Shown here: piece after piece, positions 1 through 7,975 of the stretch
Position numbering within the stretch: the stretch's first letter is position 1
Layout of the letters: each line of letters starts with the position of its first letter
Assembly (NCBI GenBank): GCA_035537555.1
Contig: DATLMR010000022.1
Coordinates: forward strand, 1 to 17,739
Length of the DNA stretch: 17,739 bases
Reading direction: 5' to 3'
Source of the DNA: DATLMR01 sp035537555
GTDB taxonomy: Bacteria; Acidobacteriota; Blastocatellia; UBA7656
Notes under the pieces: model-generated
The model's input: only the letters and a program-made list of their open reading frames with translations
What the model was told of the DNA's origin: nothing
Database searches by the model: none
Position numbers and translations under genes: made by a program

Positions 1-967
1 GTACGGGCTGGCCGCTTCTCATGGCCGGCCTGAAGCGAAGCTGGTATGCGGCCTGTATGGCCTGCTCGCTCAATCCGTCCGGGAGCCCGCGAATGACTCT
101 CACCTGCTTGACCGAGCCATCGGCTCCTATCAGTACTTCAACGAGTACGCTTCCCTGAATCTTGTTCTTACGAGCCTCTTCCGTATAGTTCGGCCGCGGC
201 CTGTTGAGCAGGACGGGCTTGGTATCGACCGCGCCGGAATTATTCCCGCCGGTGCCGCCGCCCAGATTGGGGTTGCCGCCGCCCATGTTGTAGCCGTTGC
301 CGGGGCCAACGCCCGTGCCGTTGCCGGAGCCAACGCCGCCGCCCGAGCCGGAACCGATTCCGCCGCCCGAGCCCGGTCCATCCGAAGGCGGACCCGGCAC
401 TCCCGTCGGCAGGCCCGTCACCGCGAGCTCATCGCGCTTGGGCTCAAGCCTCGGGTCTACCTGTACGGTCTCCATTACGGGCAGTGAAGGAGGCCTCAAA
501 GTCTCTCTCGTGGTCGGAGCTATGATCGGAGGCGTAAGCGAGAATTTCGGAAGCTGGCCCTTGGAAGCGGGAGTAGGCTGGTTGCGACCGCCGCCGCCGC
601 CGCCGCCCGCTTTCTTGTCCGCCTTCGGCATCTCGGGCATGTCCTGTTCCTCGAAGTCCTTGGGATTGACATACATCTTGACTTCAAGGTTATCGTTGGC
701 CTTCGCCTTTGCGCTGCCGGTAAATGAGCCCAGGCCGACTATCACCAGAAAGATGGTCGAAAAGACCAGAACGGATATAGCCATGCCGAACCGGAAAAGC
801 ATCTTCCTGCGATGACCGCCGATTCCGTCACCTTTGAATGCGCTGTTTACGTAAGCCTTCGGGTTCTCTCGGAACTCGCGGCTGGCCTCTATGAATTCAT
901 CCCTAAGCCGCTTTGTTATAGACGGCTGAATCAGGAAAGCATCTGCGAATAAAGCTTTCTCTTGCAT
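1..967 (-). CDS. TonB-family energy transducer protein, C-terminus cut by window edge
   Basis: The reading frame is open from ATG at 967 to the left edge, giving 322 visible codons without a stop. A good Shine-Dalgarno (GGGAGGGAG) sits about 5 bases upstream. Residues 1-55 are charged and cytoplasmic-looking. Residues about 60-82 form one hydrophobic membrane segment. A run of seven glycines follows at 121-127, then a Pro-rich stretch and a Gly/Asn-rich linker at about 195-245. Residues from about 250 match the TonB C-terminal domain: a PNYTEEARK motif, then GSVLVEVLIGADGSV, and AYQLRFRPA near the edge. Only the last few residues should be missing. Proteins of this family couple the inner-membrane proton motive force to outer-membrane receptors; the long N-terminal cytoplasmic part is less usual than in classical TonB. 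No ExbB/ExbD or receptor gene is in view, so the partner is unknown. The family call is firm; the role is inferred. Confidence 0.88.
   Translation of the reverse strand, partial: MQEKALFADAFLIQPSITKRLRDEFIEASREFRENPKAYVNSAFKGDGIGGHRRKMLFRFGMAISVLVFSTIFLVIVGLGSFTGSAKAKANDNLEVKMYVNPKDFEEQDMPEMPKADKKAGGGGGGGRNQPTPASKGQLPKFSLTPPIIAPTTRETLRPPSLPVMETVQVDPRLEPKRDELAVTGLPTGVPGPPSDGPGSGGGIGSGSGGGVGSGNGTGVGPGNGYNMGGGNPNLGGGTGGNNSGAVDTKPVLLNRPRPNYTEEARKNKIQGSVLVEVLIGADGSVKQVRVIRGLPDGLSEQAIQAAYQLRFRPAMRSGQPV
588..605. repeat. (CCG)6 trinucleotide run encoding polyglycine
   Basis: Six perfect CCG units on the plus strand encode most of the seven-glycine run in the TonB-family protein, just after its membrane segment. 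Such runs can change length by slippage, which here would change linker length in frame. Confidence 0.7.
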
Positions 968-1017
968 CTTCTCCCTCCCAGAGCCTTTGCCCGAGCACGA
1001 TTGGCATGTATCGGGGC

Positions 1018-1329
1018 TCAGAGGTTAATAGAGGGATTCACCCTCTCTACCTGTTCTGTTCCTGCACGGCCTTCGATGACGATTATAGCGAAGGCAGGTC
1101 CGATATATTGTCCCTTGACGCTCTCTTCGGTGTCAAGATTATTCAACTTTAAAGCCCGTTGCAATTCTGTTGTTGCAATCTTGTGTGCGAGCCGGATGTC
1201 GATGTCGCTCCTGGCTTTACGAATCCCCACCCCTAGAATGATCCGGCCCGACGCGCTTGCAAGATACTTTTGCCCTGACTTCCATTGCTTAGTGCTCCAA
1301 ATGGGCGAATTAGATGCCTGGGCCTTCAA
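1018..1329 (-). CDS. Small LPP20-like protein or gene remnant
   Basis: This 103-codon frame begins with TTG and ends 50 bases before the TonB-family gene. It contains an SPIW motif near residues 8-11, then GRIILGVGIRKARSDIDIRLAH and a helical stretch. This resembles the start of LPP20-type domains, where a P-x-W element precedes a VGVG segment and an Ala-rich helix. No signal peptide or lipobox is present, although LPP20 proteins are usually lipoproteins. No ATG lies in frame and there is no clear ribosome site before the TTG. The start lies directly after a run of seven T's, so a frameshift may hide the true N-terminus. The region is visibly less GC-rich than its neighbours. It could be a real short gene, a broken gene, or chance; the LPP20 resemblance is by eye only. 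Confidence 0.4.
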   Translation of the reverse strand: MKAQASNSPIWSTKQWKSGQKYLASASGRIILGVGIRKARSDIDIRLAHKIATTELQRALKLNNLDTEESVKGQYIGPAFAIIVIEGRAGTEQVERVNPSINL

Positions 1330-1420
1330 AAAAAGAGGCCTTTATCGCCTTCCCGGCCCGCGCGTCCGACATTCGATCGGCCATTCGCATCCACGGAGCT
1401 TATCGCTCTCTCGCCGGGTT

Positions 1421-2572
1421 TTATTCCGAGCCTGGTGAAGCGTCGTAGCGGAAGGCGGCCCCTCCAAGACCGACCGCCCAGCCGGTCTTTTCGCTCACAA
1501 AAGCCACGTCGATCAATTGCCCCCCAACCGGGGTGCTTGAGCCGACCCACGTATTCCCGCCGTCGGGCGTGTACAGGATCGCGCCGTTATCGCCCACGGC
1601 CCAGCCGCGGTCTTTGTCCCAGAAGAATACGTCGCGCATCTTGTATTCGAGCTTGATCTTGTAAATATTCGTCCAGGTGCGCCCTCCATTGGAGGTCTTT
1701 GCCAGACGGCCGTCTCGCGTGGCCACCCAGCCGTTGTTTTCATCGACGAAGAAGACGGACCTGAAGACCTGTTCCGGCAGCTTCGTTTCCACTTTTGCCC
1801 AGTTGAGCCCGCCGTCCCGGGTACGATAGAAGGTCCCCTCCGTGCTGGCCCACGCGTTCAGGGCGTCCAGAAAGAATATGCCCCAGACATTCTGGTCGAA
1901 GGGATAAGTGACCTCGCTCCAGTTCTTCCCGCCGTCGCTTGTAACGAGAAAGATGCCCGGCTGTTCCGAGTAATTGTCCTTGCGGCCCCCGCCCCACGCC
2001 CAGCCGTGCAGAGGGTCGATGAAACGGATGGAATCGATCTGCTCGGGCTGTTCGAGGACCGGGTCGCGCCTGTTGTGCGGCAGCTTGAGCTGGACCTTGC
2101 CGGCCTTGCGCTGTAGAGCCCACGTAGAGCCTCCGTCCGTCGTGTTCAGGATGTCGCGATCAATCGTCAGGGCCCACCCCTGCCGGGGGTCCACGAACCA
2201 CACCGACCTTATCTTGTTCTTGAACTGGTCCGGGATCTGTCGCCACGTCCTTCCGCCGTCGGTCGTCTGCAACACCTCGAACCCCTGATTGGCTTTGAGA
2301 GGGTCCGGGGTCTTCGCCGGAGTGGGAGCGGGCCGCCCGCTCCGGTTGCCGTTGGCGTTCGTGTTCGCGTCGGGTTCGAGCGTTTCAAAGGTGCGGTCCG
2401 TGTTCCCGTTCAACCATCCGGTGTTCTCGTCTACGAAGTTGACGCTGTAAAACGCATCCCCGGTCCCGGTGTCCACAATCGACCACTCACCGGGCGCTTC
2501 GCGCTTCGAGCACGCGGAGGCGAAAAGGGAGGCGGTCAGCACGAATGCGATCGCTATTCTGATCTTGATCAT
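1421..2572 (-). CDS. Ycf48-like beta-propeller lipoprotein
   Basis: This 383-residue protein starts at an ATG with AAAGGA about 8 bases upstream. A hydrophobic signal ends in FASAC with Cys21, a plausible though imperfect lipobox, so it is probably a membrane-anchored lipoprotein outside the cytoplasm. The rest repeats a blade unit seven times. A (D/S)xxxGW-type turn appears at about residues 52, 132, 190, 240, 281, 323 and 364, and six of the blades also carry a T-x-D/N-G-G-x-x-W strand motif (for example at 104-110, 145-151 and 336-342). This is the signature of the photosystem II assembly factor Ycf48/HCF136 and related BNR-type propellers. In non-photosynthetic bacteria such proteins are common and mostly of unknown function. 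A low-complexity Asn/Pro-rich insert lies at about 66-92 within the first blade. It follows the lamin-tail gene by 123 bases on the same strand. Confidence 0.88.
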   Translation of the reverse strand: MIKIRIAIAFVLTASLFASACSKREAPGEWSIVDTGTGDAFYSVNFVDENTGWLNGNTDRTFETLEPDANTNANGNRSGRPAPTPAKTPDPLKANQGFEVLQTTDGGRTWRQIPDQFKNKIRSVWFVDPRQGWALTIDRDILNTTDGGSTWALQRKAGKVQLKLPHNRRDPVLEQPEQIDSIRFIDPLHGWAWGGGRKDNYSEQPGIFLVTSDGGKNWSEVTYPFDQNVWGIFFLDALNAWASTEGTFYRTRDGGLNWAKVETKLPEQVFRSVFFVDENNGWVATRDGRLAKTSNGGRTWTNIYKIKLEYKMRDVFFWDKDRGWAVGDNGAILYTPDGGNTWVGSSTPVGGQLIDVAFVSEKTGWAVGLGGAAFRYDASPGSE

Positions 2573-2695
2573 TCACGAGTCCTTTAAGATTTACGGCGCT
2601 CCATCGAAGGAACGCCCCGGCTTCATTTACCAGCAAGAATTTTAGCACCTGACCCGCGCCCGCATAAACCTGTAGCCGGTACCCGGGCTCGCCAT

Positions 2696-5600
2696 TCATT
2701 CGATGATCCTGAGATTCACTCTATTCGACCGCCCGCCGTTCCGGTTGCGCGCCTGAAGCACGAGGAGCCCCGGCCTGCTCGTGAGCTCCGCCGGTATGCG
2801 CGCCGAGATGCTCTCCTCAGACAAGAAAGCCGTCGAGACCTCCGATTCATTCACGAACAGAGATATGCCCGGCTTGAAGGCGAGGCCTCCTATCGACAGA
2901 TCGACGGCTCCCCTTCCCGCTCTGATTCGCGAGCGATTCAGACGGGTGATCAGCGGCCCGTTCTCGACGATCAGGATCACGTCGTTCGACTGGTTCCCGT
3001 CCGCGTTGAGCACCCGCAGGGCGATCTCCGACGCGCGCACGAAGAATCTGTCGGCTATTACCGCCGCGATCGAAGAGGGGTCGATAAACCTCGCCTCCAA
3101 TTCGGACGGGCCGGCGCGCCCTTTGATCTCGACCCTAATTCTCGCTCCCGCCTCGAATCGCTCTCCCGTCAAGCGTACCTCCAGGCCTTCAGCGCCGGAG
3201 CCGACCGCCTCGGGATCAATCGATGAAATCCGGGGAGGGTCCGTGATGATAAGAAACGTGGCCGGAGGCGATAACTCGCCTTTCGGGTTTCGCACGCGCA
3301 CCTCGCGAGCGCCCGGCTCTGCCAGAAGCCCGGCGCGGACGCCTGCCCGCAGCTCCGCGCCCGATACGAATGCGGTTTCAAGCGCCGCCTCTCCGAATAA
3401 GACGGTCGCGCCGGGCAGGAAGTCCTCTCCCCTTACGATCAGCTCGAACCGCTCGGAGTTCACGCGCGCGCTTGCGGGCGAGAGGTCGCGGATGAAGGGC
3501 AACGTCGTGAAGGGTTCGCCTGAGGCTCTCGCGCCGGGTGAAAAGAGGCGGCCCCCGGCTATCGACGAGTGCGGAACGAGCGTCGAGCCTCCCGCGTCCG
3601 GATCGCGATTCACGGATTGACCCGCGTTCCCCTCTTTCGCTCCATAGTCGATAACCTGCAAGACTCTGCCCTCCCTATCTTCGAGCTTGATCGTGTCGCC
3701 CCCGTTGTTTAAAGAGAGCCCGCCCGAAGAAGCTTTAAATACCAGTTTGCCCGCGCCGGCATTTCCGAAGCGGCCCACGGGCGAGCCTCCTCCGAAAACT
3801 ACCGTGGCTTCAAAGGGCGGCAGGATCACGCCCCCGGCGAAGACGTGGCGCACCGCTTCCGCGTCGGAGAGCCTGTATCCTGATATATCAAGAGGTCTGT
3901 CCGTGCGATTCAATATCTCGATGAATTCGTCCTGTGAAGTGCTGCGCGCGCCGTCTCCGTTTGCATCGCCCGCGAGCCCGTCAGGAGGGTCGGCAAGGAA
4001 CTCATTGATGATGAGCGGATCATCTATCAGCACCTCGAACGGAACCGCGTTCGACACTCCGAAATCGGGGTTCTCCACATCGATGAGCAGCCGCCCCGTA
4101 TTCTGAAGCGCGGCCGGGGCCAGTTCGACCTGAAGCCGCGTGGTATCTAAAAAGACCGTCGCAGGCAAGTCGATCGGGCCCGCCGCATGGGCGATGCGAG
4201 CCCTCGCGCCCGGGTTGAAATTGCCCCCGGTGATCGTGACGACGGTGCCCGGGCCGCCTTTGAGGGCTGAGCCGGGGTCTATCGTGTGAATGAACGGCGC
4301 GGCCTCGACCACGCGAAAGATGGATTCATTAGAGATCGACCCGTCTCCGTTATGCACCGTAACCGCGCGCAAGCCAGGATCCGAGATGAAGTCGGAGGGC
4401 ACCTCAGACACCAGTTGAGTCGCGGAGACGAATCGGGTCACGAGGCTCCCCTGGTTCATGAAGACCGAGGCATTGGTCTGAAAACTCGCCCCCCGAATCG
4501 TGAGCGTGACCCCCGGCCCTCCCGCCGCCGCCTGGCTCGGAGAGATCGATTCAATGCGCGGGCCGGGCGCGAGCACTTCAAAGATCACTTCGCCCGACAA
4601 CTGCCCGTCGCCGTTGCGAACCCGGACCGAGCGGGCGCCCGTGGAAGCCGATACGCTCGACGGGACGACCGCTCTGACCTCGCGCGCGCTCAGAAAAGAA
4701 GTTGCGACCGCCGAGCCTTCGACAAGCGCCCGGGTTGACGAATTGAAGCCCGCGCCTGAAATGACCAGAGTGAACTGGCCTCCCCCTACCTGGGCGAACC
4801 GGGGCAGGAGCGAAGAGATTCGAGGCGGAGGCGCGATGACCGCGAAGGCCAGAGCGTTCGAGAGGTTGCCCCCCGGACTCTGTGTTCTGACGTTGCGGCT
4901 CCCGGCAGTCCGCGTGACGCCCTCCGGCACGCGCGCCGCCAGCTCGGTCGCGCTTATGAACTGCGTGTCCAGAGGGGAGCCGTCCACGAAAGCGATCATT
5001 CCGGGCTCGAACCCGGCACCCAGTATCGACAGGTCGAAAGCCGGGGCGTCGAGGCTGACCTGCTCCGGCGAAAGGCGAGTGATTCTATGCCCCGAGCTGA
5101 ACCCTGCCCCGCTCGCGCGCGCGCCGGGAGAAAAGAGGCGCCCGCCGCTGCCGTCGATTATCGAGTGGGGAGCGAGCCTTGAGCCCGTCGAGTCGGGATT
5201 TCGGTTTATCGACTGATTGGCGCTCCCCTCGCCCGCGCCGTAAGTGATCGACTCAAGCAGATCGCCGGAGCTGCCCCTTAGCGTTATGGAGTCGCCGCCA
5301 TTGTTTAGAGACAGGCTCGCCGTGAAGACTAGGCCATTAAGGGCGGCGTTGCCGAACTCTCCGTGCGGGCTGCCGCCGCCGAAGACCACCGCCGCTTCGC
5401 CCGCCGGAAGGAGAGCCCCCGGCGGAAAGATGAACTTCACCCCCTCCGAGTCGCTCAAGGTAAAGCCGCCTATATCGACCGGCTCGCTCGTTCGATTGAT
5501 GACCTCGATGAACTCATCCTGTGCGGTGCCGCGCGTGCCGTCCCCGTTTGCGTCGCCCGCGAGCCCGTCGGGCGGGTCGGCAAGAAACTCGTTTATCCCG

Positions 5601-6556
5601 ACCGCTCCGAGCACCGTGAAGATCGCGGTATTCGAGAGTGCTCCACCCGAATTCTCGACCGCCAGGGAGTGCGCTCCCGCGCCGGACGTAAGGGCAGGCC
5701 CGACCGTTACGCTCAGCTTCGCCGAGCTCGCGAAGACCGTATCGACGGGCTCGCCATCTATGCGGGCACGGGAGTCCGGCTGAAAATTGGCGCCTGCAAT
5801 CAAAATGGTCGCGGCCCCGCTTCCGACGACCACCGCTTCCGGCGAGATCAGGTCTATCACGGGGTCCGTGCTCGTGAATGAAAGGCCGTTCACGAGCGTC
5901 CCGGGAGAAAAGGGCCTGCCCGCGCTGCCCGGCGCTGAAAGATGCGGCGCGAAGGCCCCCTGGACGTCGGGGCTGCGGGTGATCGATTGATTGGCGCTGC
6001 CTTCGGGGGCCGGATAGTCCCGCCTCGCCACTTCGGCGCCGGCAGCATCTCTGATGATTATCGAGTCGCCGCCGTTGTTGAGCGACAGGCCCGCGGACGT
6101 GCCGACCGCGAAGACGAGGTTGTTGGCGGAGGCGTTTCCGAAAGGCCCCGACGGAGTCCCTCCGCCGAAGATCACGGCAGCCTCGCCCGGCGGTATGACT
6201 CTGCCCGCGGGCAGAGTGAACCTGAGCTGCGCCGCATCAGAGACGGTAAATCCCGCGACATTGAGCGGAGCCGTGCTTGAATTGACCAGCTCGATGAATT
6301 CATCCTGCGCGGCATCGCGCGTGCCGTCTCCGTTCGAGTCTCCCGGCGGGCCGTCGGGAGGATCGGCGAGGTATTCGTTTATCACGAGAGGCGCGGCCTG
6401 CGGGACCGCTCCGCCCCCGTGACCTCGGGCCAGCGATCCGCGGCTGAAACCGCTCAGAGAGAGAGGGCACGCGGGCAGGATGCAGACGAGCGATACTAAA
6501 GAGAGGCAAAAGGAGAGTAAGCGAGGGCATAAAGGGCGGACGCTTTTATCGTGCAT
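2696..6556 (-). CDS. Large secreted protein with three lamin-tail domains and about eight IPT/TIG domains
   Basis: This 1286-residue protein starts at an ATG with GGAG 7 bases upstream. A hydrophobic N-terminus ends in ILPAC (Cys30), so it is either a lipoprotein or an ordinary secreted protein. The modules, placed by repeat matching, are: lamin-tail (LTD) about 55-225; IPT 232-317; LTD 319-485; four IPT units 490-574, 578-661, 667-750 and 756-843; LTD 848-1012; three IPT units 1020-1104, 1108-1197 and 1201-1285. Each LTD begins with INE(F/Y)LADPPDG, then a D-x-N-G-D-G loop resembling a calcium-binding loop, then QDEFIE, and later LSLNNGGD. The IPT units share the pattern 'I..I.P......G.G..L.I.G..F' and end in 'V.N.(D/G)G..S'. 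There is no LPXTG-like or C-terminal membrane anchor. In other bacteria LTD domains occur in secreted proteins and nucleases, but no nuclease or other catalytic domain is recognisable here. A structural, adhesive or ligand-binding surface role is inferred. Confidence 0.85.
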   Translation of the reverse strand: MHDKSVRPLCPRLLSFCLSLVSLVCILPACPLSLSGFSRGSLARGHGGGAVPQAAPLVINEYLADPPDGPPGDSNGDGTRDAAQDEFIELVNSSTAPLNVAGFTVSDAAQLRFTLPAGRVIPPGEAAVIFGGGTPSGPFGNASANNLVFAVGTSAGLSLNNGGDSIIIRDAAGAEVARRDYPAPEGSANQSITRSPDVQGAFAPHLSAPGSAGRPFSPGTLVNGLSFTSTDPVIDLISPEAVVVGSGAATILIAGANFQPDSRARIDGEPVDTVFASSAKLSVTVGPALTSGAGAHSLAVENSGGALSNTAIFTVLGAVGINEFLADPPDGLAGDANGDGTRGTAQDEFIEVINRTSEPVDIGGFTLSDSEGVKFIFPPGALLPAGEAAVVFGGGSPHGEFGNAALNGLVFTASLSLNNGGDSITLRGSSGDLLESITYGAGEGSANQSINRNPDSTGSRLAPHSIIDGSGGRLFSPGARASGAGFSSGHRITRLSPEQVSLDAPAFDLSILGAGFEPGMIAFVDGSPLDTQFISATELAARVPEGVTRTAGSRNVRTQSPGGNLSNALAFAVIAPPPRISSLLPRFAQVGGGQFTLVISGAGFNSSTRALVEGSAVATSFLSAREVRAVVPSSVSASTGARSVRVRNGDGQLSGEVIFEVLAPGPRIESISPSQAAAGGPGVTLTIRGASFQTNASVFMNQGSLVTRFVSATQLVSEVPSDFISDPGLRAVTVHNGDGSISNESIFRVVEAAPFIHTIDPGSALKGGPGTVVTITGGNFNPGARARIAHAAGPIDLPATVFLDTTRLQVELAPAALQNTGRLLIDVENPDFGVSNAVPFEVLIDDPLIINEFLADPPDGLAGDANGDGARSTSQDEFIEILNRTDRPLDISGYRLSDAEAVRHVFAGGVILPPFEATVVFGGGSPVGRFGNAGAGKLVFKASSGGLSLNNGGDTIKLEDREGRVLQVIDYGAKEGNAGQSVNRDPDAGGSTLVPHSSIAGGRLFSPGARASGEPFTTLPFIRDLSPASARVNSERFELIVRGEDFLPGATVLFGEAALETAFVSGAELRAGVRAGLLAEPGAREVRVRNPKGELSPPATFLIITDPPRISSIDPEAVGSGAEGLEVRLTGERFEAGARIRVEIKGRAGPSELEARFIDPSSIAAVIADRFFVRASEIALRVLNADGNQSNDVILIVENGPLITRLNRSRIRAGRGAVDLSIGGLAFKPGISLFVNESEVSTAFLSEESISARIPAELTSRPGLLVLQARNRNGGRSNRVNLRIIE
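3521..4015 (-). repeat. Third lamin-tail module (coding repeat)
   Basis: This encodes residues about 848-1012 of the large secreted protein. Its first 20 codons are nearly the same in protein and DNA as the second module at 5102-5602, including the INEFLADPPDG and GDANGDG stretches and the closing GRLFSPGARASG. Recent internal duplication or gene conversion between modules two and three is likely. Confidence 0.75.
5102..5602 (-). repeat. Second lamin-tail module (coding repeat)
   Basis: This encodes residues about 319-485. It is the closest relative of the third module and more distant from the first. It shares the D-A-N-G-D-G loop, LSLNNGGDSI, GSANQSI and GRLFSPGARASG. Confidence 0.75.
5882..6394 (-). 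repeat. First lamin-tail module (coding repeat)
   Basis: This encodes residues about 55-225. It keeps the same order of motifs (INEYLADPPDG, D-S-N-G-D-G, QDEFIEL, LSLNNGGDSI, GSANQSITR, GRPFSPG) but with more substitutions, and GPPGD replaces GLAGD. Confidence 0.72.
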
Positions 6557-6709
6557 GGCGAGGCTCCATCAAGAATGGATTGGCGATACCTGAACTCAGG
6601 CTTTCGGCGAAGTTTAAGACCCGGGGATGGATTGACCTGGAGTGAGCCCGTCGAGCTGAGGGCTCGCCGGAAGCGCGTCTAATGAGGGTTAACCCGCGCT
6701 GCGGCTGCT

Positions 6710-6737
6710 AGTATATTCTACCCGCTCTGAAAAGCAA
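6710..6737 (-). promoter_or_regulatory. Candidate promoter for the lamin-tail gene (weak)
   Basis: Read on the minus strand, a -10-like TATACT (6710-6715) follows a -35-like TTGCTT (6732-6737) with a 16-base spacer. The -10 matches five of six consensus bases and the -35 only about three. It lies about 155 bases before the start codon. This is a consensus match by eye only. Confidence 0.22.
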
Positions 6738-6766
6738 TCCGGTTTTCGCGCGCTCCTCTCTACCGC

Positions 6767-6795
6767 TTGAAAAAAGAGAATGGATGAATCATTAT
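6767..6795 (+). promoter_or_regulatory. Candidate sigma-70-type promoter for glpX
   Basis: TTGAAA at 6767-6772 and CATTAT at 6790-6795 are separated by 17 bases in an AT-rich patch. The predicted transcript would start about 65 bases before the glpX ATG. The -35 matches five of six and the -10 four of six consensus bases. The same TTGAAA-N17 layout occurs before the glycosyltransferase gene. Confidence 0.38.
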
Positions 6796-6867
6796 CAATC
6801 ACCCAAGCTGCAACTGAACGTGGATGACATATAAGCTTCTTTCTTACCGGCGACCGGAGGATTACAG

Positions 6868-7914
6868 ATGATGGAACGACAGATGGAGCAGGAGCTGGGC
6901 CTCGACTTTCTGAGAGTAGTCGAGGACGCGGCCATCGCCGCGGCCAAGACCATGGGACAGGGAGACCGCAAGTATTCCGACCACGTGGCCGTCGAGGCTA
7001 TGCGCGAAGTGATGGACACGCTCCCGATGCGCGGAGAGATAGTCATCGGAGAAGGCGAGCGCGACGAAGCTCCAATGCTCTATATAGGGGAGAAGCTCGG
7101 GGCGGGCTATAAGGAAGGCGTCGAAGACAGCGACCGATTCCCCGAAGTCGACATAGCGGTCGACCCGCTTGAAGGCACCAATCTCTGCGCGACGGGCTCG
7201 GCCAACGCCATCGCCGTCATGGCCTGCTCGGAAAAGGGGGGGCTCCTGCACGCGCCCGACCTTTATATGCAGAAGCTGGTCGTCGGGCCGTCGTCGAAAG
7301 GCGCCGTGGACCTCGACGCGCCCGTACATGAGAATCTTCATAATATAGCCCGAAGATTGAATCGCGACATCGACGACCTCGTGGTCATAGTTCTCGACCG
7401 GCCCCGCCATAAAAAGCTGATCGACGATATTCGCAAAGCGGGCGCGCGCATCAGGCTGATTTCGGACGGAGACCTTTCGGCGGGCATCTCCGCCGCGGTC
7501 GCGGGCTCCGGCGTCCACGCGGTCATGGGGATCGGCGGAGGCCCGGAAGGCGTGATCACGGCCGCGGCCATGAAATGCCTGAACGGGCAGATCCTCGCGC
7601 GGTTCGTGCTTAAAGAGCAGCTCGAAGACCTCGAAGACCGCAACAAGATTCCCGAAGGCGCCGTCGAGCGCATGAAGCAGATGGGCATCGAAGACCCGCA
7701 TCGAATATACGACACGGATGATCTCGCTCCCGGCAAGCAGATCATCTTCGCGGCGACCGGAGTGACCGACGGCACGATTCTTCGCGGCGTCAGGTTCTTC
7801 GGCACGGGCACGCGCACCTCGTCGATCATCATGGCTACGGAGCAGACCAAGCGCGTCCGGTTCGTCGATACGGTGCACGTCGAAGGCGGCCCCGATACCG
7901 TCGTGAGATTCTGA
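6868..7914 (+). CDS. glpX: Fructose-1,6-bisphosphatase class II (GlpX type)
   Basis: This 348-residue cytoplasmic enzyme should hydrolyse fructose 1,6-bisphosphate to fructose 6-phosphate in gluconeogenesis; in some lineages GlpX enzymes also act on sedoheptulose bisphosphate. Family motifs are present in order: GDRKYSD at about 32-38, IGEGERDEAPMLYIGE at about 60-75, the metal-binding DPLEGTNL at 99-106, LHAPDLYMQKLVVGP, DGD near the middle, GIGGGPEGV, and a closing TEQTKRVRFVDTVH region. Length and motif spacing are as in E. coli GlpX. GGAGG lies 7 bases before ATG 6868; a second ATG follows at once and could serve as the start. It leads a run of three plus-strand genes, although the next two have no evident link to sugar phosphate metabolism. 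Confidence 0.96.
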   Translation: MMERQMEQELGLDFLRVVEDAAIAAAKTMGQGDRKYSDHVAVEAMREVMDTLPMRGEIVIGEGERDEAPMLYIGEKLGAGYKEGVEDSDRFPEVDIAVDPLEGTNLCATGSANAIAVMACSEKGGLLHAPDLYMQKLVVGPSSKGAVDLDAPVHENLHNIARRLNRDIDDLVVIVLDRPRHKKLIDDIRKAGARIRLISDGDLSAGISAAVAGSGVHAVMGIGGGPEGVITAAAMKCLNGQILARFVLKEQLEDLEDRNKIPEGAVERMKQMGIEDPHRIYDTDDLAPGKQIIFAATGVTDGTILRGVRFFGTGTRTSSIIMATEQTKRVRFVDTVHVEGGPDTVVRF

Positions 7915-7937
7915 TAAAGTCAGATTCTGAAAAAGTC
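7906..7937. repeat. Tandem 16-bp duplication spanning the glpX stop codon
   Basis: Two adjacent 16-base copies (7906-7921 and 7922-7937) differ at one base. The first contains the last codons and TGA stop of glpX; the second repeats that segment just downstream. It looks like a slippage duplication that left the protein unchanged. Confidence 0.75.
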
Positions 7938-7975
7938 GGATTTCGAGTAAAGCCGTTTCGTCAGGGCTTCGCTCC

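Larger units (their letters stand above)
6557..6867. other. Divergent intergenic region between the lamin-tail gene and glpX
   Basis: These 311 bases hold no gene. Seen here are a candidate plus-strand promoter for glpX, a weak minus-strand promoter for the lamin-tail gene, a perfect 10-bp palindrome GGGTTAACCC at 6686-6695, and an inverted repeat with arms GAGCCC (6644-6649) and GGGCTC (6660-6665). The part nearest glpX is clearly more AT-rich than the coding sequence. No RNA gene or riboswitch was recognised. Confidence 0.6.

Noticed and set aside
962..1656. Plus-strand ORFs of 158 and 123 codons opposite the LPP20-like and Ycf48-like genes
   Set aside because: They are antisense, without ribosome sites or recognisable domains, and they overlap each other.
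2487..2699. 70-codon minus-strand ORF whose ATG overlaps the lamin-tail stop as ATGA
   Set aside because: The overlap is tempting, but it runs 86 bases into the Ycf48-like gene in another frame, and that gene has its own good ribosome site and signal peptide.
2781..6422. Several plus-strand ORFs opposite the lamin-tail gene (up to 279 codons)
   Set aside because: They recur at matching places in each repeat module, as shadows of repeated coding sequence would, and have Ser/Pro/Arg bias.
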